DNA of 64,000 bases, taken from NCBI RefSeq assembly GCF_030244015.1, contig NZ_JASSYX010000003.1, forward strand, positions 434,001 to 498,000, in the 5' to 3' direction. This DNA comes from Pedobacter ginsengisoli. Lineage in GTDB: Bacteria; Bacteroidota; Bacteroidia; Sphingobacteriales; Sphingobacteriaceae. Position numbers and translations under genes: made by a program. Under the pieces are notes generated by a model. The model saw nothing but the letters and a program-made list of their open reading frames with translations, ran no database searches and was not told the origin of the DNA. Positions 19,022 to 27,790 of this stretch are shown in pieces (positions within the stretch are counted from its first letter, which is position 1; the number at the start of each line of letters is the position of its first letter).

Positions 19022-19474
19022 TTATTCCTTTTCAGTGGCGTAGCTGATTTCCAGCCGGGCCACCCCTTTTCCATAAAAACCAAGGGCCTTTGCGGCAGCA
19101 GCGGAAACATCGATTTTAAACTTTTTGGAATGCGGGCCCCGGTCATTGATCTCCACATCTACAGAACGGCCATTATCAGGATTGGTCACTGTCACTATCG
19201 TTCCAAATGGAAGGGTAAGGTGTGCCGCAGTCAGTTTCTTTCCCCGGTAACGCACACCGCTGGTCGTTCTCCGGCCTTCAAACTTACTGGCATAATAAGT
19301 TGCATAAACCGTCTCAGAAAATATCCGCGATGTTTTATCGATCACATCTAACGCATAATTCTTAGCTTTTGTAATACTCCCTGAAGGTTCATTAGTGCTT
19401 TCTTTTTCAGGTTTATCTTGGCTGAAAGCCAAAGAAGAAATCAGCATCCCGCATAATAATAAACAATACTTCAT
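19022..19474 (-). CDS. rlpA: RlpA-like septal-ring lytic transglycosylase family protein
   Basis: RlpA proteins carry a double-psi beta-barrel and in some species cleave peptidoglycan strands lacking stem peptides. Here a signal peptide (residues 1-18, ending SLAFSQ) is followed by the barrel from about 55 to 150 with YASKFEGRRTTSGVRY, LPFGTIVTVTNPDNGRS and VEINDRGP, in which the catalytic Asp lies. There is no C-terminal SPOR domain, unlike E. coli RlpA, so septal targeting would have to come from elsewhere. 150 residues. Confidence 0.9.
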   Translation of the reverse strand: MKYCLLLCGMLISSLAFSQDKPEKESTNEPSGSITKAKNYALDVIDKTSRIFSETVYATYYASKFEGRRTTSGVRYRGKKLTAAHLTLPFGTIVTVTNPDNGRSVDVEINDRGPHSKKFKIDVSAAAAKALGFYGKGVARLEISYATEKE

Positions 19475-19534
19475 ATATTTACTTTAGTTGGTGAACACTG
19501 CAAACATAAGCAAACTCAACTCTTATAAACAAAC

Positions 19535-19562
19535 AATGCCCGACAAGTTATCATCGGGCATT
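19535..19562 (-). terminator. Hairpin after msrB
   Basis: AATGCCCGA (19535-19543) and TCGGGCATT (19554-19562) form a perfect 9-bp stem with a 10-base loop. On the minus strand it is followed by a T-rich stretch, 24 bases after the msrB stop. Confidence 0.7.
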
Positions 19563-19586
19563 ATAGCAATATCATTACTGATTAAA

Positions 19587-20063
19587 TTATTTCTTATCAG
19601 GCACAAAACTCATAGAAATTGAGTTTACACAGTGACGTGTATTTTTATTTGTAAATCCTTCACCAATAAAAACGTGCCCCAGGTGTGCCTTACAGTTTGC
19701 GCATACAATCTCCGTCCGGGACCCGTCAGCGTCCGGAATCCTGATCACGGCTCCCTTGATCTCATCGTCGAAACTCGGCCAGCCGCAATGTGAATCAAAC
19801 TTAGAATCTGAGCGGTAGAGCGGCGCATTGCAACGACGGCAAACATAAGTACCTTTCTCTTTATTGTTGAGTAACTTGCCTGTTCCAGGGTATTCGGTGC
19901 CTTTACGCACGATCACATCCTCTTCTTCTTTGGTTAATTTATTCCATTCCATATTACCAGTTGTTTTTTTAGGCGCTTCCTTTTTAGGCTGCTGGGCACA
20001 AGCCAACAGGCCCGTCATAGCTAACAAAGCCCCCAGCATAAATGTTTTACCGATCAATCTCAT
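19587..20063 (-). CDS. msrB: Peptide-methionine (R)-S-oxide reductase, lipoprotein form
   Basis: MsrB reduces the R-sulfoxide of methionine in damaged proteins. Zinc cysteines are Cys75/Cys78 and Cys121/Cys124; the catalytic cysteine is Cys145 in RHCVNSISM. The segment [11 protein letters not shown] is the family hallmark. The N-terminus ([15 protein letters not shown]) is a lipoprotein signal with Cys22, so the enzyme is anchored in the cell envelope and repairs exported proteins. 158 residues. No msrA is adjacent. Confidence 0.94.
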   Translation of the reverse strand: MRLIGKTFMLGALLAMTGLLACAQQPKKEAPKKTTGNMEWNKLTKEEEDVIVRKGTEYPGTGKLLNNKEKGTYVCRRCNAPLYRSDSKFDSHCGWPSFDDEIKGAVIRIPDADGSRTEIVCANCKAHLGHVFIGEGFTNKNTRHCVNSISMSFVPDKK

Positions 20064-20158
20064 CTTTTCCTTTATTATTTATTAAATATACGCAGCACTG
20101 CGCCCGATAGTTTCATCAGGAAGTAATAATAATGTCATTCTACCGGGCATAGAACTAG

Positions 20159-20194
20159 AAAAGCTCCAACGAAACAAGTTTCATCAGAGCTTTC
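20159..20194 (-). terminator. Imperfect hairpin after sucD
   Basis: On the minus strand AAAGCTC...GAAAC pairs with GTTTC...GAGCTTT in an imperfect stem of about 14 pairs with a short loop and ends in TTTT. It is about 25 bases after the sucD stop. Confidence 0.6.
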
Positions 20195-20218
20195 AGTTTA
20201 TACAAGAAGATCTTATTC

Positions 20219-21088
20219 CTATTTTAACAGCCTGGCCATCGCTTCACCAATCTCAGCAGGGCTTTCCACTACAGTAATCCCGCACTCAGCCATAATTTTC
20301 ATCTTGGCAGCGGCTGTATCATCAGCACCGCCAACGATCGCACCCGCATGACCCATTCTGCGTCCGGCCGGAGCAGTCTGGCCCGCTATAAAACCAACCA
20401 CAGGCTTAGTCCCGTTTTCCTTGATCCAGCGCGCAGCTTCAGCTTCCATGCCCCCGCCAATCTCGCCAATCATGATGATGCCTTTAGTTTCAGGATCATT
20501 CATCAGCAACTCCACTGCTTCCTTCGTAGTTGTCCCGATGATCGGGTCACCACCAATACCGATTGCAGTAGTGATACCCAGACCTGCCTTTACTACCTGG
20601 TCTACCGCTTCATAAGTAAGAGTACCTGATTTCGACACCACACCTACAGTACCTTTTTTAAAGATAAAACCTGGCATGATACCAATTTTGGCCTCATCAG
20701 CAGTGATGATACCCGGACAGTTAGGACCAATTAAACGGCAGTCTTTATCTGAAATATATTCTTTAACCTGGATCATATCCTTGGTTGGGATACCTTCAGT
20801 GATACAAACAATAACCTTGATGCCCGCTTCGGCTGCTTCCATGATGGCATCAGCCGCAAACGCAGGCGGAACAAATATGATAGATACATTAGCGCCGGCT
20901 TTGTCAACCGCATCCTTTACCGTATTAAACACTGGTCTTTCCAAATGAGTCTGGCCGCCTTTTCCGGGTGTAACACCACCTACAACGTTTGTCCCGTACT
21001 CAATCATCTGAGCAGCGTGATATGAACCCTCATTACCTGTAAAGCCCTGAACAATAACTTTTGAATCCTTATTTACTAAAACACTCAT
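20219..21088 (-). CDS. sucD: Succinyl-CoA ligase (ADP/GDP-forming), alpha subunit
   Basis: SucD with SucC makes ATP or GTP from succinyl-CoA in the citric acid cycle. The CoA-binding Rossmann domain starts with [19 protein letters not shown]; the second half has the ligase signature and the phospho-histidine His247 in [13 protein letters not shown]. The segment [20 protein letters not shown] is also typical. 289 residues, the normal length. sucC is not adjacent, which is common in Bacteroidota. Confidence 0.97.
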   Translation of the reverse strand: MSVLVNKDSKVIVQGFTGNEGSYHAAQMIEYGTNVVGGVTPGKGGQTHLERPVFNTVKDAVDKAGANVSIIFVPPAFAADAIMEAAEAGIKVIVCITEGIPTKDMIQVKEYISDKDCRLIGPNCPGIITADEAKIGIMPGFIFKKGTVGVVSKSGTLTYEAVDQVVKAGLGITTAIGIGGDPIIGTTTKEAVELLMNDPETKGIIMIGEIGGGMEAEAARWIKENGTKPVVGFIAGQTAPAGRRMGHAGAIVGGADDTAAAKMKIMAECGITVVESPAEIGEAMARLLK

Positions 21089-21177
21089 GTATCTTTAATT
21101 TTTGTGCAAACTTAGGTATAATTGTTTTTAAAAACAATTATACCTAACGCGCTCCCCCTATTAAAAAACGACTTTAT

Positions 21178-21747
21178 TCAAATCTTTTTTTCCACTCTCC
21201 GGTCGGGTATAAACCAGATTACTGCGACCAGAACATAGCAGGCAATCCCGATCAGCGGACTGATAAAACTACCCCCAATCGCAACCAGATAAATCAGGGT
21301 CGAAATGATGTCTTTAACGTGCCCCTTAAAGGCAGAAGAAAAATCTGAGTCAGGCCCGTGCAAGCTGACCAAAGTCCGTTCCAGGATAAAGTAAGCCATT
21401 GCAGCCATGAACATGACACAGCCATAAACCATCACCGGTAATGTTTCAAAATGATTTTCGCCCATCCAGGCAGTAGCGAAGGGAAACAGCGACAGCCAGA
21501 ACAGCAGATGCAGGTTTGCCCATAGCACTTTCCCATTGACCTTTTTCACCAGCTGCAGCATGTGGTGATGGTTGTTCCAGTAAATTCCCACATAAATGAA
21601 ACTCAGCACATAACTCATAAATACCGGGGCCAGTTCCAGCAAAGCATGAAACGAACTGTCGTGAGGAACCTTCAGTTCCAAAACCATAATTGTAATAATG
21701 ATGGCCAGTACGCCATCACTAAATGCTTCCAACCTGTTTTTATTCAT
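21178..21747 (-). CDS. TMEM175-family (DUF1211) potassium channel
   Basis: Proteins of this family form potassium-selective channels; bacterial members have six helices per subunit. The hallmark RxxxFSDGVxAIxxT is here as RLEAFSDGVLAIIIT at residues 5-19, and about five further hydrophobic helices fill the 189 residues. The single-repeat length fits bacterial tetramers. It is upstream of sucD on the same strand with a 90-base gap, probably separate, and divergent from the next gene. Confidence 0.9.
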   Translation of the reverse strand: MNKNRLEAFSDGVLAIIITIMVLELKVPHDSSFHALLELAPVFMSYVLSFIYVGIYWNNHHHMLQLVKKVNGKVLWANLHLLFWLSLFPFATAWMGENHFETLPVMVYGCVMFMAAMAYFILERTLVSLHGPDSDFSSAFKGHVKDIISTLIYLVAIGGSFISPLIGIACYVLVAVIWFIPDRRVEKKI

Positions 21748-21796
21748 GAATTAAATATAATATTTGTATTCAAATTTATATAGCTTTCAGATACAA

Positions 21797-22231
21797 ATGA
21801 AACCACTAAAAATATACTTCAGAATATTGCAGACAGGAAACGGGATTTACCTGAAAACCAGGAACGAGGTAAACAACCTCATCGTGGACACCATTGACCG
21901 GAATCCGAGCAAGTCTGCATCAGCGATCCGGGAGATCGCTATCGAAGAGTTTAAGAATAACCCCGCCGCTCAAAAAGTCTTGATGAAGAGTGAGCGGTTC
22001 TTCATAGACAACATAACCGCGGTAGAGATCTTTGTCACTTTTCTGCCCGCGGAGAAAAAACCGGCGGACCAATTTTATACCCAATGGAGGTTCTTTCAAA
22101 ATTCAGCACCATACAGGCTTGTCCAGTATCTGGATGAGAACAGGATTGTTGTATACAGTGAAAAGACCAAAGTCCTGCATACCATTAAACTGGACAAGGA
22201 CGTTACCGTTATTGTCGACGAAGCTGTTTGA
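21797..22231 (+). CDS. Hypothetical protein
   Basis: I do not recognise this 144-residue protein. It is soluble, without signal peptide or membrane helix, basic at the start (MKPLKIYFR) and mixed alpha/beta, with a C-terminal stretch of beta-strands (TIKLDKDVTVIVDEAV). An upstream in-frame ATG at 21764 would add eleven residues; I prefer 21797. Its last 23 bases overlap the end of the convergent DUF1080 gene. No partner gene is evident. Confidence 0.6.
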   Translation: MKPLKIYFRILQTGNGIYLKTRNEVNNLIVDTIDRNPSKSASAIREIAIEEFKNNPAAQKVLMKSERFFIDNITAVEIFVTFLPAEKKPADQFYTQWRFFQNSAPYRLVQYLDENRIVVYSEKTKVLHTIKLDKDVTVIVDEAV

Positions 22232-23018
22232 TTTCTATATTTTTAAAGTCGACCGGCTGACCCTCACTTTGCAGCGCAATAAAACCGCTGCTCAGCAATT
22301 TGCCATCCTGTTTGTACTTAGGATCAAAGCCATTGGCTACGCCACCACCTATTTGTGGCTTTGAATATTGCAATACCGTATCGCCATTGATGATGTGGGT
22401 GATCAGTGAGTCACCCAAAACGATCAGTTCCCCCCTTACCCACTGCTCACCGTCATAAGTTTTGGAAGTCGAATTGATACAATGATCGGGCGAAATCCTG
22501 CCTTTGTAGATCACGTCAGTACCGGGCGAGCACATATTACCGGTTGGCCTTGGCTTTCCGTCGCCCAATCCGGCCAAAAGCTGCATTTCAATGGATATCG
22601 GCCAGTCCTGTTCTTTGAGCATCGTTCTGGGATCCTGTGAATGGAACATAACCCCGCTGTTTAGCAGCGTATATCCCGGCGCCCCTTTCTGAAGCTTGCC
22701 CACAAAACGGTACTCAAACTTGAGGTGATAATAAGAATACGGGGTCTTATAATACAAGTGTCCAAACTGGTCGTTGAAATCGCCATACTGATCATACCTG
22801 ATCTTGATGATTCCATCTTCCACCCTAAAAGTATTGCCATAGTTTTCCCCTACCTCATGGTGATGGATTTTCACGAACCAGTCGTTAATGTCCTTTCCGT
22901 TAAACAGTTTTTTCCAGCCTTTTTTATCGTCGCCTGCGGTATCAGAAGTTTTTTTCATCTGGCCGCAGCTGGACAGCATAAAGCAGGCAATCAGAGCCAG
23001 GAAATACGTATTTTTCAT
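22209..23018 (-). CDS. DUF1080 (3-keto-disaccharide hydrolase-type) lipoprotein
   Basis: DUF1080 proteins have a concanavalin/laminarinase-like beta-sandwich; characterised members hydrolyse 3-keto-glycosides. From the ATG at 23018 a lipoprotein signal leads to Cys18 (LIACFMLSSC), followed by the domain beginning WKKLFNGKDINDWFVKIHHH and ending VDFKNIEIKQL, the usual final strand. Family members commonly sit near oxidoreductases of glycoside oxidation, but here no such gene is adjacent. About 269 residues. Convergent 23-base overlap with the preceding hypothetical gene. Confidence 0.88.
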   Translation of the reverse strand: MKNTYFLALIACFMLSSCGQMKKTSDTAGDDKKGWKKLFNGKDINDWFVKIHHHEVGENYGNTFRVEDGIIKIRYDQYGDFNDQFGHLYYKTPYSYYHLKFEYRFVGKLQKGAPGYTLLNSGVMFHSQDPRTMLKEQDWPISIEMQLLAGLGDGKPRPTGNMCSPGTDVIYKGRISPDHCINSTSKTYDGEQWVRGELIVLGDSLITHIINGDTVLQYSKPQIGGGVANGFDPKYKQDGKLLSSGFIALQSEGQPVDFKNIEIKQLRRQ

Positions 23019-23110
23019 TTGTGTGAGATTAAGGATTTGGTTTCCGCACAAAATACAAATTAAAAAACAGTTTCAAAACCCGGCTGCGGGAGGGAACGGT
23101 GCCTGTAGGA

Positions 23111-25540
23111 TCACCTGATCAGCACCAGCGAACCGGTCAATGGCTTCGCGGATTTTTTAGTGACTACATAATAATAAGTACCATCAGGAACATCAGCGCC
23201 TTTGACCTTGCCATTCCAGAAGGGCTGTTTCGCCGAACCATCAAACACGCTGACACCAAAGCGGTTGTAGACATGTATTTTTGCATCCGGATCATCTTCA
23301 AGGCCTGCTACAGTCCAGAGGTCGTTGACACCGTCACCATTTGGACTGAAAGCATTGGGTGGCACTGGTGGCGCGCAGTAGGGCACGACGATATATGTGG
23401 TACTCGCCGTACAGCCACTGGCATCCTCCACTTCCAGGAAGTATTCTCCCGGAGCTGTCACTTCCAGGAAATTTGAAGTACCCGCCACACCATCCCAGGT
23501 ATAAGTCATAAAGCCCTGGGCTGCGGTCAGTTTTAAATTCTGCCCCCGTATGGTACAAATCTGCGTTTGGGCTGGCGCCTCAAGTTTCAGCAACTCGTTG
23601 ATTTCTACTGGCGCAGTCGGGCTTCGCGGGCCGGTACAGTCCTCACCCAAATTAATAGTGGCATCATAATTACCTGCCTGACTCACCTTTATCTCCCTTG
23701 AGGTCTCTCCGGGGATAACACTTCCGTTTCTCTGCCACCTATAGGTAAAAGTAATTCCGTCGATATCCGGATCCTCCACACTCAGTGTCACGGTATCCCC
23801 ATAACAAAGTGACAGGTTTTTACTGCGTGTGATGACGGGGGCCGGTACTTCAACTTCGTTTAATTGTACGGACTTCATCGGCATAGGCCTTTCCGTGCAG
23901 GGATCGATATAAAATAACTGGTACCTGCCGGGCAGCTCCGCCTTCAGGACGTTTGAAGTTTCAGATAAAGGCTGATCATTCCTGAACCATTGATACTTCA
24001 TGCCTGGGGTGGTGCTGGTGGCGCTGAAAGTAAATTTGCAACCTTTGAGCATAGATACCGTATCCGGATAATTAAAATCGATTATGGTTCGCTCAGGATC
24101 CCGAAGATAAAAAGGACCAACGTCCACATATTCTCCACATGACAATAAAGTAATTTTAATGCTGTACATCCCCCTGTCCGACAAAGTCCACTCAGTCAGG
24201 CCTTGTAAACTATCAATCTCTATACGATCTCCATAATTTTCCGGATCCCTGTACCACTGCACCAGGTAATCTGCTGGATTACTGCCAGGCAGGTTTACCC
24301 TGAACTTATACTCCTCACCATTGCTTACGCAATAAGCATCCTTTAACCCTGCGTCCACGGAAACCAACAGGCCATTTCTGCCAAATGTATCCTTACCAAC
24401 ATTTTTTGTAGCTGGCGCCATCGGAATCTTCACAATCCCCTTATCGGTGGCCAGCCAAACTGCAGTCTGACAAAACAGCTTGTCTCCCTCTTCAACGCCT
24501 GCCAGCTCGAGTGCTATGCTATTTACCCTCCTTTCGAAATCAAAAAGTTTAGTGAACCCTATTTTATCAATTTCAGAAGTCACATCAGGACTAAATGATC
24601 GTGCTGAATAATAAAGACCGTCATTTGCTCCCGCCAAAACTATCTTATCATTAAAAATATCCCTGAAAAAATTCAGTTCCTCGAGGTCATTTATATTGAA
24701 ATCCAACTTCCTTCTAACCTCGGCTAATCCGCAACTTCCGGAAGTCTTGACAAACAAGCCTTTGTTCGTGCCCCAATAATCAAAGCCTTTTTTACCACCG
24801 TCTTTTTCCTCATTAAAAGGGGCTTCAAAATAGGTGCAGTTTACAATTCCATCATAGACAGGAGAGCTTTCCGGCAATAAGGTTTCTGTAGTCACCGTAT
24901 CTACTCTGTTATAGTAGGCAGTAGTTAAATTGCCGAAGCACTGCGAAACGGGATGAACCTTATATTGAAAATCAATGGACTTAAGACTGGAATTGCTGAT
25001 CTCGATATCCGGACTAGATCCGGTACTTACTGGGGTAAAAGACGCAAATGTGCCATCATCCCTGAAAAGTGAATGTGCCAGGGTGTAAGTAGCAATGGCC
25101 AGCCAATCGCGTTTACCGTGATAACCTTCCAGATATGTATTCCTGCTGGCATGAACGACAGCAATTCCGTTTATCTGCTGTCGCGAACCCGGCAAAACAA
25201 TTTCTGTCAGCGCGGCCATATTTTTAACCTGGTAGAGCTTATCCCCGGCAAGGAAATACATTTCACTGGCATTATAGCCCGCAATGTCTGTGACAAATAC
25301 ATTAGGTATTGTAGCAAAAGGAGTAAAAACAGCATCACTGCTAAGCTTATAATAAACTTTACCAGCATCAGAAATCGCCCATACGGACTGGTCTTCTCCA
25401 CAAACGATTACCTTGCGCATGTCAATAGCCTGTGTTTCCGGAAAACTCACCCTGCTCTGAAATATTGACCCGACATCCTGTGGACATGCACGAACAGCCC
25501 AAAACAACAGCAAAAAGACAAGTAGAGAAGTCAATTTCAT
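23111..25540 (-). CDS. Secreted protein with T9SS type B (CHU_C) sorting domain
   Basis: A large cargo of type IX secretion, 809 residues. A signal peptide (LVFLLLFWAVRAC) is followed by a region of about 350 residues with blade-like repeats (VCGEDQSVWAISDAGKVYYKL, LAGDKLYQVK, LATDKGIVKI) suggesting a beta-propeller. Then come at least two PKD/Ig-like units (YQWFRNDQPLSETSN, YRWQRNGSVIPGETS). The C-terminal domain from residue 729 begins NAFSPNGDGVNDLW and ends GSLVLIR, the gliding-motility-associated sorting domain that anchors or releases proteins at the cell surface. Function unknown; adhesion or recognition is plausible. Confidence 0.9.
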   Translation of the reverse strand: MKLTSLLVFLLLFWAVRACPQDVGSIFQSRVSFPETQAIDMRKVIVCGEDQSVWAISDAGKVYYKLSSDAVFTPFATIPNVFVTDIAGYNASEMYFLAGDKLYQVKNMAALTEIVLPGSRQQINGIAVVHASRNTYLEGYHGKRDWLAIATYTLAHSLFRDDGTFASFTPVSTGSSPDIEISNSSLKSIDFQYKVHPVSQCFGNLTTAYYNRVDTVTTETLLPESSPVYDGIVNCTYFEAPFNEEKDGGKKGFDYWGTNKGLFVKTSGSCGLAEVRRKLDFNINDLEELNFFRDIFNDKIVLAGANDGLYYSARSFSPDVTSEIDKIGFTKLFDFERRVNSIALELAGVEEGDKLFCQTAVWLATDKGIVKIPMAPATKNVGKDTFGRNGLLVSVDAGLKDAYCVSNGEEYKFRVNLPGSNPADYLVQWYRDPENYGDRIEIDSLQGLTEWTLSDRGMYSIKITLLSCGEYVDVGPFYLRDPERTIIDFNYPDTVSMLKGCKFTFSATSTTPGMKYQWFRNDQPLSETSNVLKAELPGRYQLFYIDPCTERPMPMKSVQLNEVEVPAPVITRSKNLSLCYGDTVTLSVEDPDIDGITFTYRWQRNGSVIPGETSREIKVSQAGNYDATINLGEDCTGPRSPTAPVEINELLKLEAPAQTQICTIRGQNLKLTAAQGFMTYTWDGVAGTSNFLEVTAPGEYFLEVEDASGCTASTTYIVVPYCAPPVPPNAFSPNGDGVNDLWTVAGLEDDPDAKIHVYNRFGVSVFDGSAKQPFWNGKVKGADVPDGTYYYVVTKKSAKPLTGSLVLIR

Positions 25541-25548
25541 AGAGCAAT

Positions 25549-26835
25549 TTAATGATTTTCAGCTAAATATCGGCTTCCGCCTTTTCGATTGCCTCGGGGG
25601 CTCGTAGCCAGCAAATATTTTTCCTCGTCAAATTCATTCTCACTCTTCGCGATCACAATGGTCGCAATCCCGTTGCCGATCATATTGGTAATCGCCCGGG
25701 CTTCAGACATGAACCTGTCTACGCCCAGCAAAATGGCTATGTGTTCTACAGGCATGATCTTCAGCGCCGTTAAAGTAGATGCCAATACAATAAAACCGCT
25801 TCCGGTCACTCCTGCGGCACCTTTGGAGGTGACCATCAATACCGCAAGTACACTGACCTGCTGCCCAAGAGACAGGTCTACCCCAAACACCTGGCAGAGA
25901 AAAATGACGGCCATAGAAAGGTAAATCGCTGTTCCGTCGAGGTTAAAAGAATATCCGGTAGGAATCACCAGTCCCACCACAGACTTTTTGCAGCCGATGG
26001 CTTCCATTTTTTGCATCATACTGGGAAGGACAGATTCAGAAGAAGAAGTGCCCAATACAATCAGGATCTCCTGACGGATATACCTCAAGTATTTCCACAG
26101 GCTAAACTTATAATACCTGCAAATGCCGTTGAGCACCACAAAAATAAAAAGAAAACAGGTCAGGTATACCGATCCCATCAGCTTAGCCATAGGCAATAGA
26201 GTCTTTAACCCATAAGTGCCGACGCTGAAGGCCATCCCGCCGAATGCGCCAAGAGGCGCCAGGCGCATCACCACTTTCATGATATTGAAGAAAACTTTAG
26301 AGATCTTATCGAATGTACTCAAAAGAGATGCGCCCTTTTCTCCCATTTTATTGAGCCCGTAGCCAAACAAGATCGCAAAGAACAGGATCTGCAGGATGTC
26401 CCCCTTGGCAAAAGACTCAAAAATGTTGTGCGGGATAATGTGTGTCAGGAATTCTACCCAGTTGATGCTGCCCGCCTGATCGGTATAGGATTTGATTTTG
26501 CTGACATCACCTTCTGCGGTCTGTATGCCTGCACCCGGCTTTAATAAATTGGCTACCAGCATCCCTATAATAATGGCAGCGGTCGTCACGATCTCAAAAT
26601 AAAGCAATGCCTTTCCGCCTACCCGGCCTACTTTTTTCATATCACCCATATGGGCTATGCCCAGCACAATGGTCAGAAAAATGATCGGAGCAATCAGCAT
26701 ACTGATCATATTGATAAAACTCTGGCTGATCAGTTTGGCATGCGGTGCAAAGCCCGGAAAAAAAGCGCCAACCAGTATACCAAGCACAATAGCGGTCAGC
26801 ACCTGAAACGTGAGATTTGAAAAAATAGATTTCAT
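25549..26835 (-). CDS. dctA: Dicarboxylate/amino acid:cation symporter (DctA-like)
   Basis: A DAACS-family transporter that takes up C4-dicarboxylates or glutamate with protons or sodium. Conserved segments are MLIAPIIFLTIVLGIAHMGD, the serine-rich hairpin TSSSESVLPSMM, SFNLDGTAIYLS, and the NMIGNGIATIVIAK end. 428 residues with about eight helices plus two re-entrant loops, the usual length. The DctA versus GltP assignment is by overall similarity only. The T9SS cargo gene lies nine bases downstream on the same strand and is probably co-transcribed by read-through. Confidence 0.9.
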   Translation of the reverse strand: MKSIFSNLTFQVLTAIVLGILVGAFFPGFAPHAKLISQSFINMISMLIAPIIFLTIVLGIAHMGDMKKVGRVGGKALLYFEIVTTAAIIIGMLVANLLKPGAGIQTAEGDVSKIKSYTDQAGSINWVEFLTHIIPHNIFESFAKGDILQILFFAILFGYGLNKMGEKGASLLSTFDKISKVFFNIMKVVMRLAPLGAFGGMAFSVGTYGLKTLLPMAKLMGSVYLTCFLFIFVVLNGICRYYKFSLWKYLRYIRQEILIVLGTSSSESVLPSMMQKMEAIGCKKSVVGLVIPTGYSFNLDGTAIYLSMAVIFLCQVFGVDLSLGQQVSVLAVLMVTSKGAAGVTGSGFIVLASTLTALKIMPVEHIAILLGVDRFMSEARAITNMIGNGIATIVIAKSENEFDEEKYLLATSPRGNRKGGSRYLAENH

Positions 26836-26907
26836 CGGACTATAATACTGATTTTTTATTATAATATGATTTCTCTGTTTTTTGCATTATCATTGACATC
26901 CAGAGCC

Positions 26908-27363
26908 ATGAAATATTTTTTGATCCTGACATCCGCCCTATTTTTTTTGACTTTATCCTGCACCGCACAAAAAAGAACCGCATTGCAGGATCTGGACGAT
27001 ATCCGCAGGGCTTATGAGCAGGGAAAGTACCTGCAGGCGCTGGCCAAATTAAAAGTCGCGGAAAAGCAAAGTAAAAAGACAGGGCCTGAGCTTCTATATT
27101 TGAAGATTCTTTTGCAAAAAGCAATTTTACCACCCGCAGACGACGATGCCTTTTACAGCCAAATCGAACAGTTTGACAGTCTGGAAGAGCTGCGTGACAA
27201 CTGCAAAATATACCTGCATTTTTACGGGCCTTCAAATGCGGAAAGCCCTAAACTGAAGAAAGTGCAGCAAATCCAGCTAGACCTCCGCGAATATCCTGTC
27301 GCAAAAGTTCAGTTTGATGAGCTCATGCATTTGCGCAAAATCCAGAAAAAACATAGCGATTAA
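26908..27363 (+). CDS. Hypothetical lipoprotein with TPR-like helices
   Basis: Not recognised. The start at 26908 gives a clear lipoprotein signal, FLILTSALFFLTLSC with Cys18. The mature part is helical: DIRRAYEQGKYLQALAKLKVAEKQ looks like one tetratricopeptide-type repeat, and the tail is basic. 151 residues. It is divergent from the dctA-like gene; an upstream in-frame ATG at 26866 would lie before the signal peptide and is rejected. Confidence 0.65.
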   Translation: MKYFLILTSALFFLTLSCTAQKRTALQDLDDIRRAYEQGKYLQALAKLKVAEKQSKKTGPELLYLKILLQKAILPPADDDAFYSQIEQFDSLEELRDNCKIYLHFYGPSNAESPKLKKVQQIQLDLREYPVAKVQFDELMHLRKIQKKHSD

Positions 27364-27457
27364 TGGCACCAAAAAAATAGTATAGGTGGAATAATTAAAG
27401 TATCACAGAGACGTTTACATAACAATCGGCCATATTAACGATTATCCCTATACGTCT

Positions 27458-27613
27458 ATGGAAGAAAAGAGAAAGTGCCCTAAATGCAAAACAGGTCGCC
27501 TCGAGGAACGTGTCAAGCGTCCTGTGATTGTTAAAACGCTGCTGTTTTGGTTGCCCCTAAAACGGTATCGTTGTTTTGATTGCGACCGGAAATCTTATGT
27601 CCTGAGTAGCTGA
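27458..27613 (+). CDS. Small zinc-ribbon protein
   Basis: A 51-residue ORF. It starts MEEKRKCPKCKTGRLEERV and ends RYRCFDCDRKSYVLSS. Two CxxC pairs, Cys7/Cys10 and Cys39/Cys42, spaced by 28 residues with a hydrophobic strand between, make a typical four-cysteine zinc ribbon. The role is unknown; such proteins often bind nucleic acid or serve as metallochaperone-like parts. It stands alone between a lipoprotein gene and the tandem CTAGGGGGTTG site. Confidence 0.65.
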   Translation: MEEKRKCPKCKTGRLEERVKRPVIVKTLLFWLPLKRYRCFDCDRKSYVLSS

Positions 27614-27657
27614 AAGCGTACTGTTGCTAAATCTTCATGACTTCTTTTCAACCTCTT

Positions 27658-27679
27658 CTAGGGGGTTGCTAGGGGGTTG
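27658..27679. repeat. Tandem 11-bp repeat CTAGGGGGTTG x2
   Basis: CTAGGGGGTTG occurs twice without a gap (27658-27668, 27669-27679), followed by GCATGATCCCCCGGG, so that the G run can pair with the C run. It lies between the zinc-ribbon gene and the end of the ABC exporter gene. The period is the same 11 bp as at 596-685 and 40220-40263. Confidence 0.6.
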
Positions 27680-27790
27680 CATGATCCCCCGGGCTTTTCA
27701 ACCCTTTTACCTGGTTCGCGTGATCACCTCGGGGACATTGAGCAGCAAAGGACAGAGAAGCCTGGCATAAAGCAGGCAGTAAGCAGGAAA

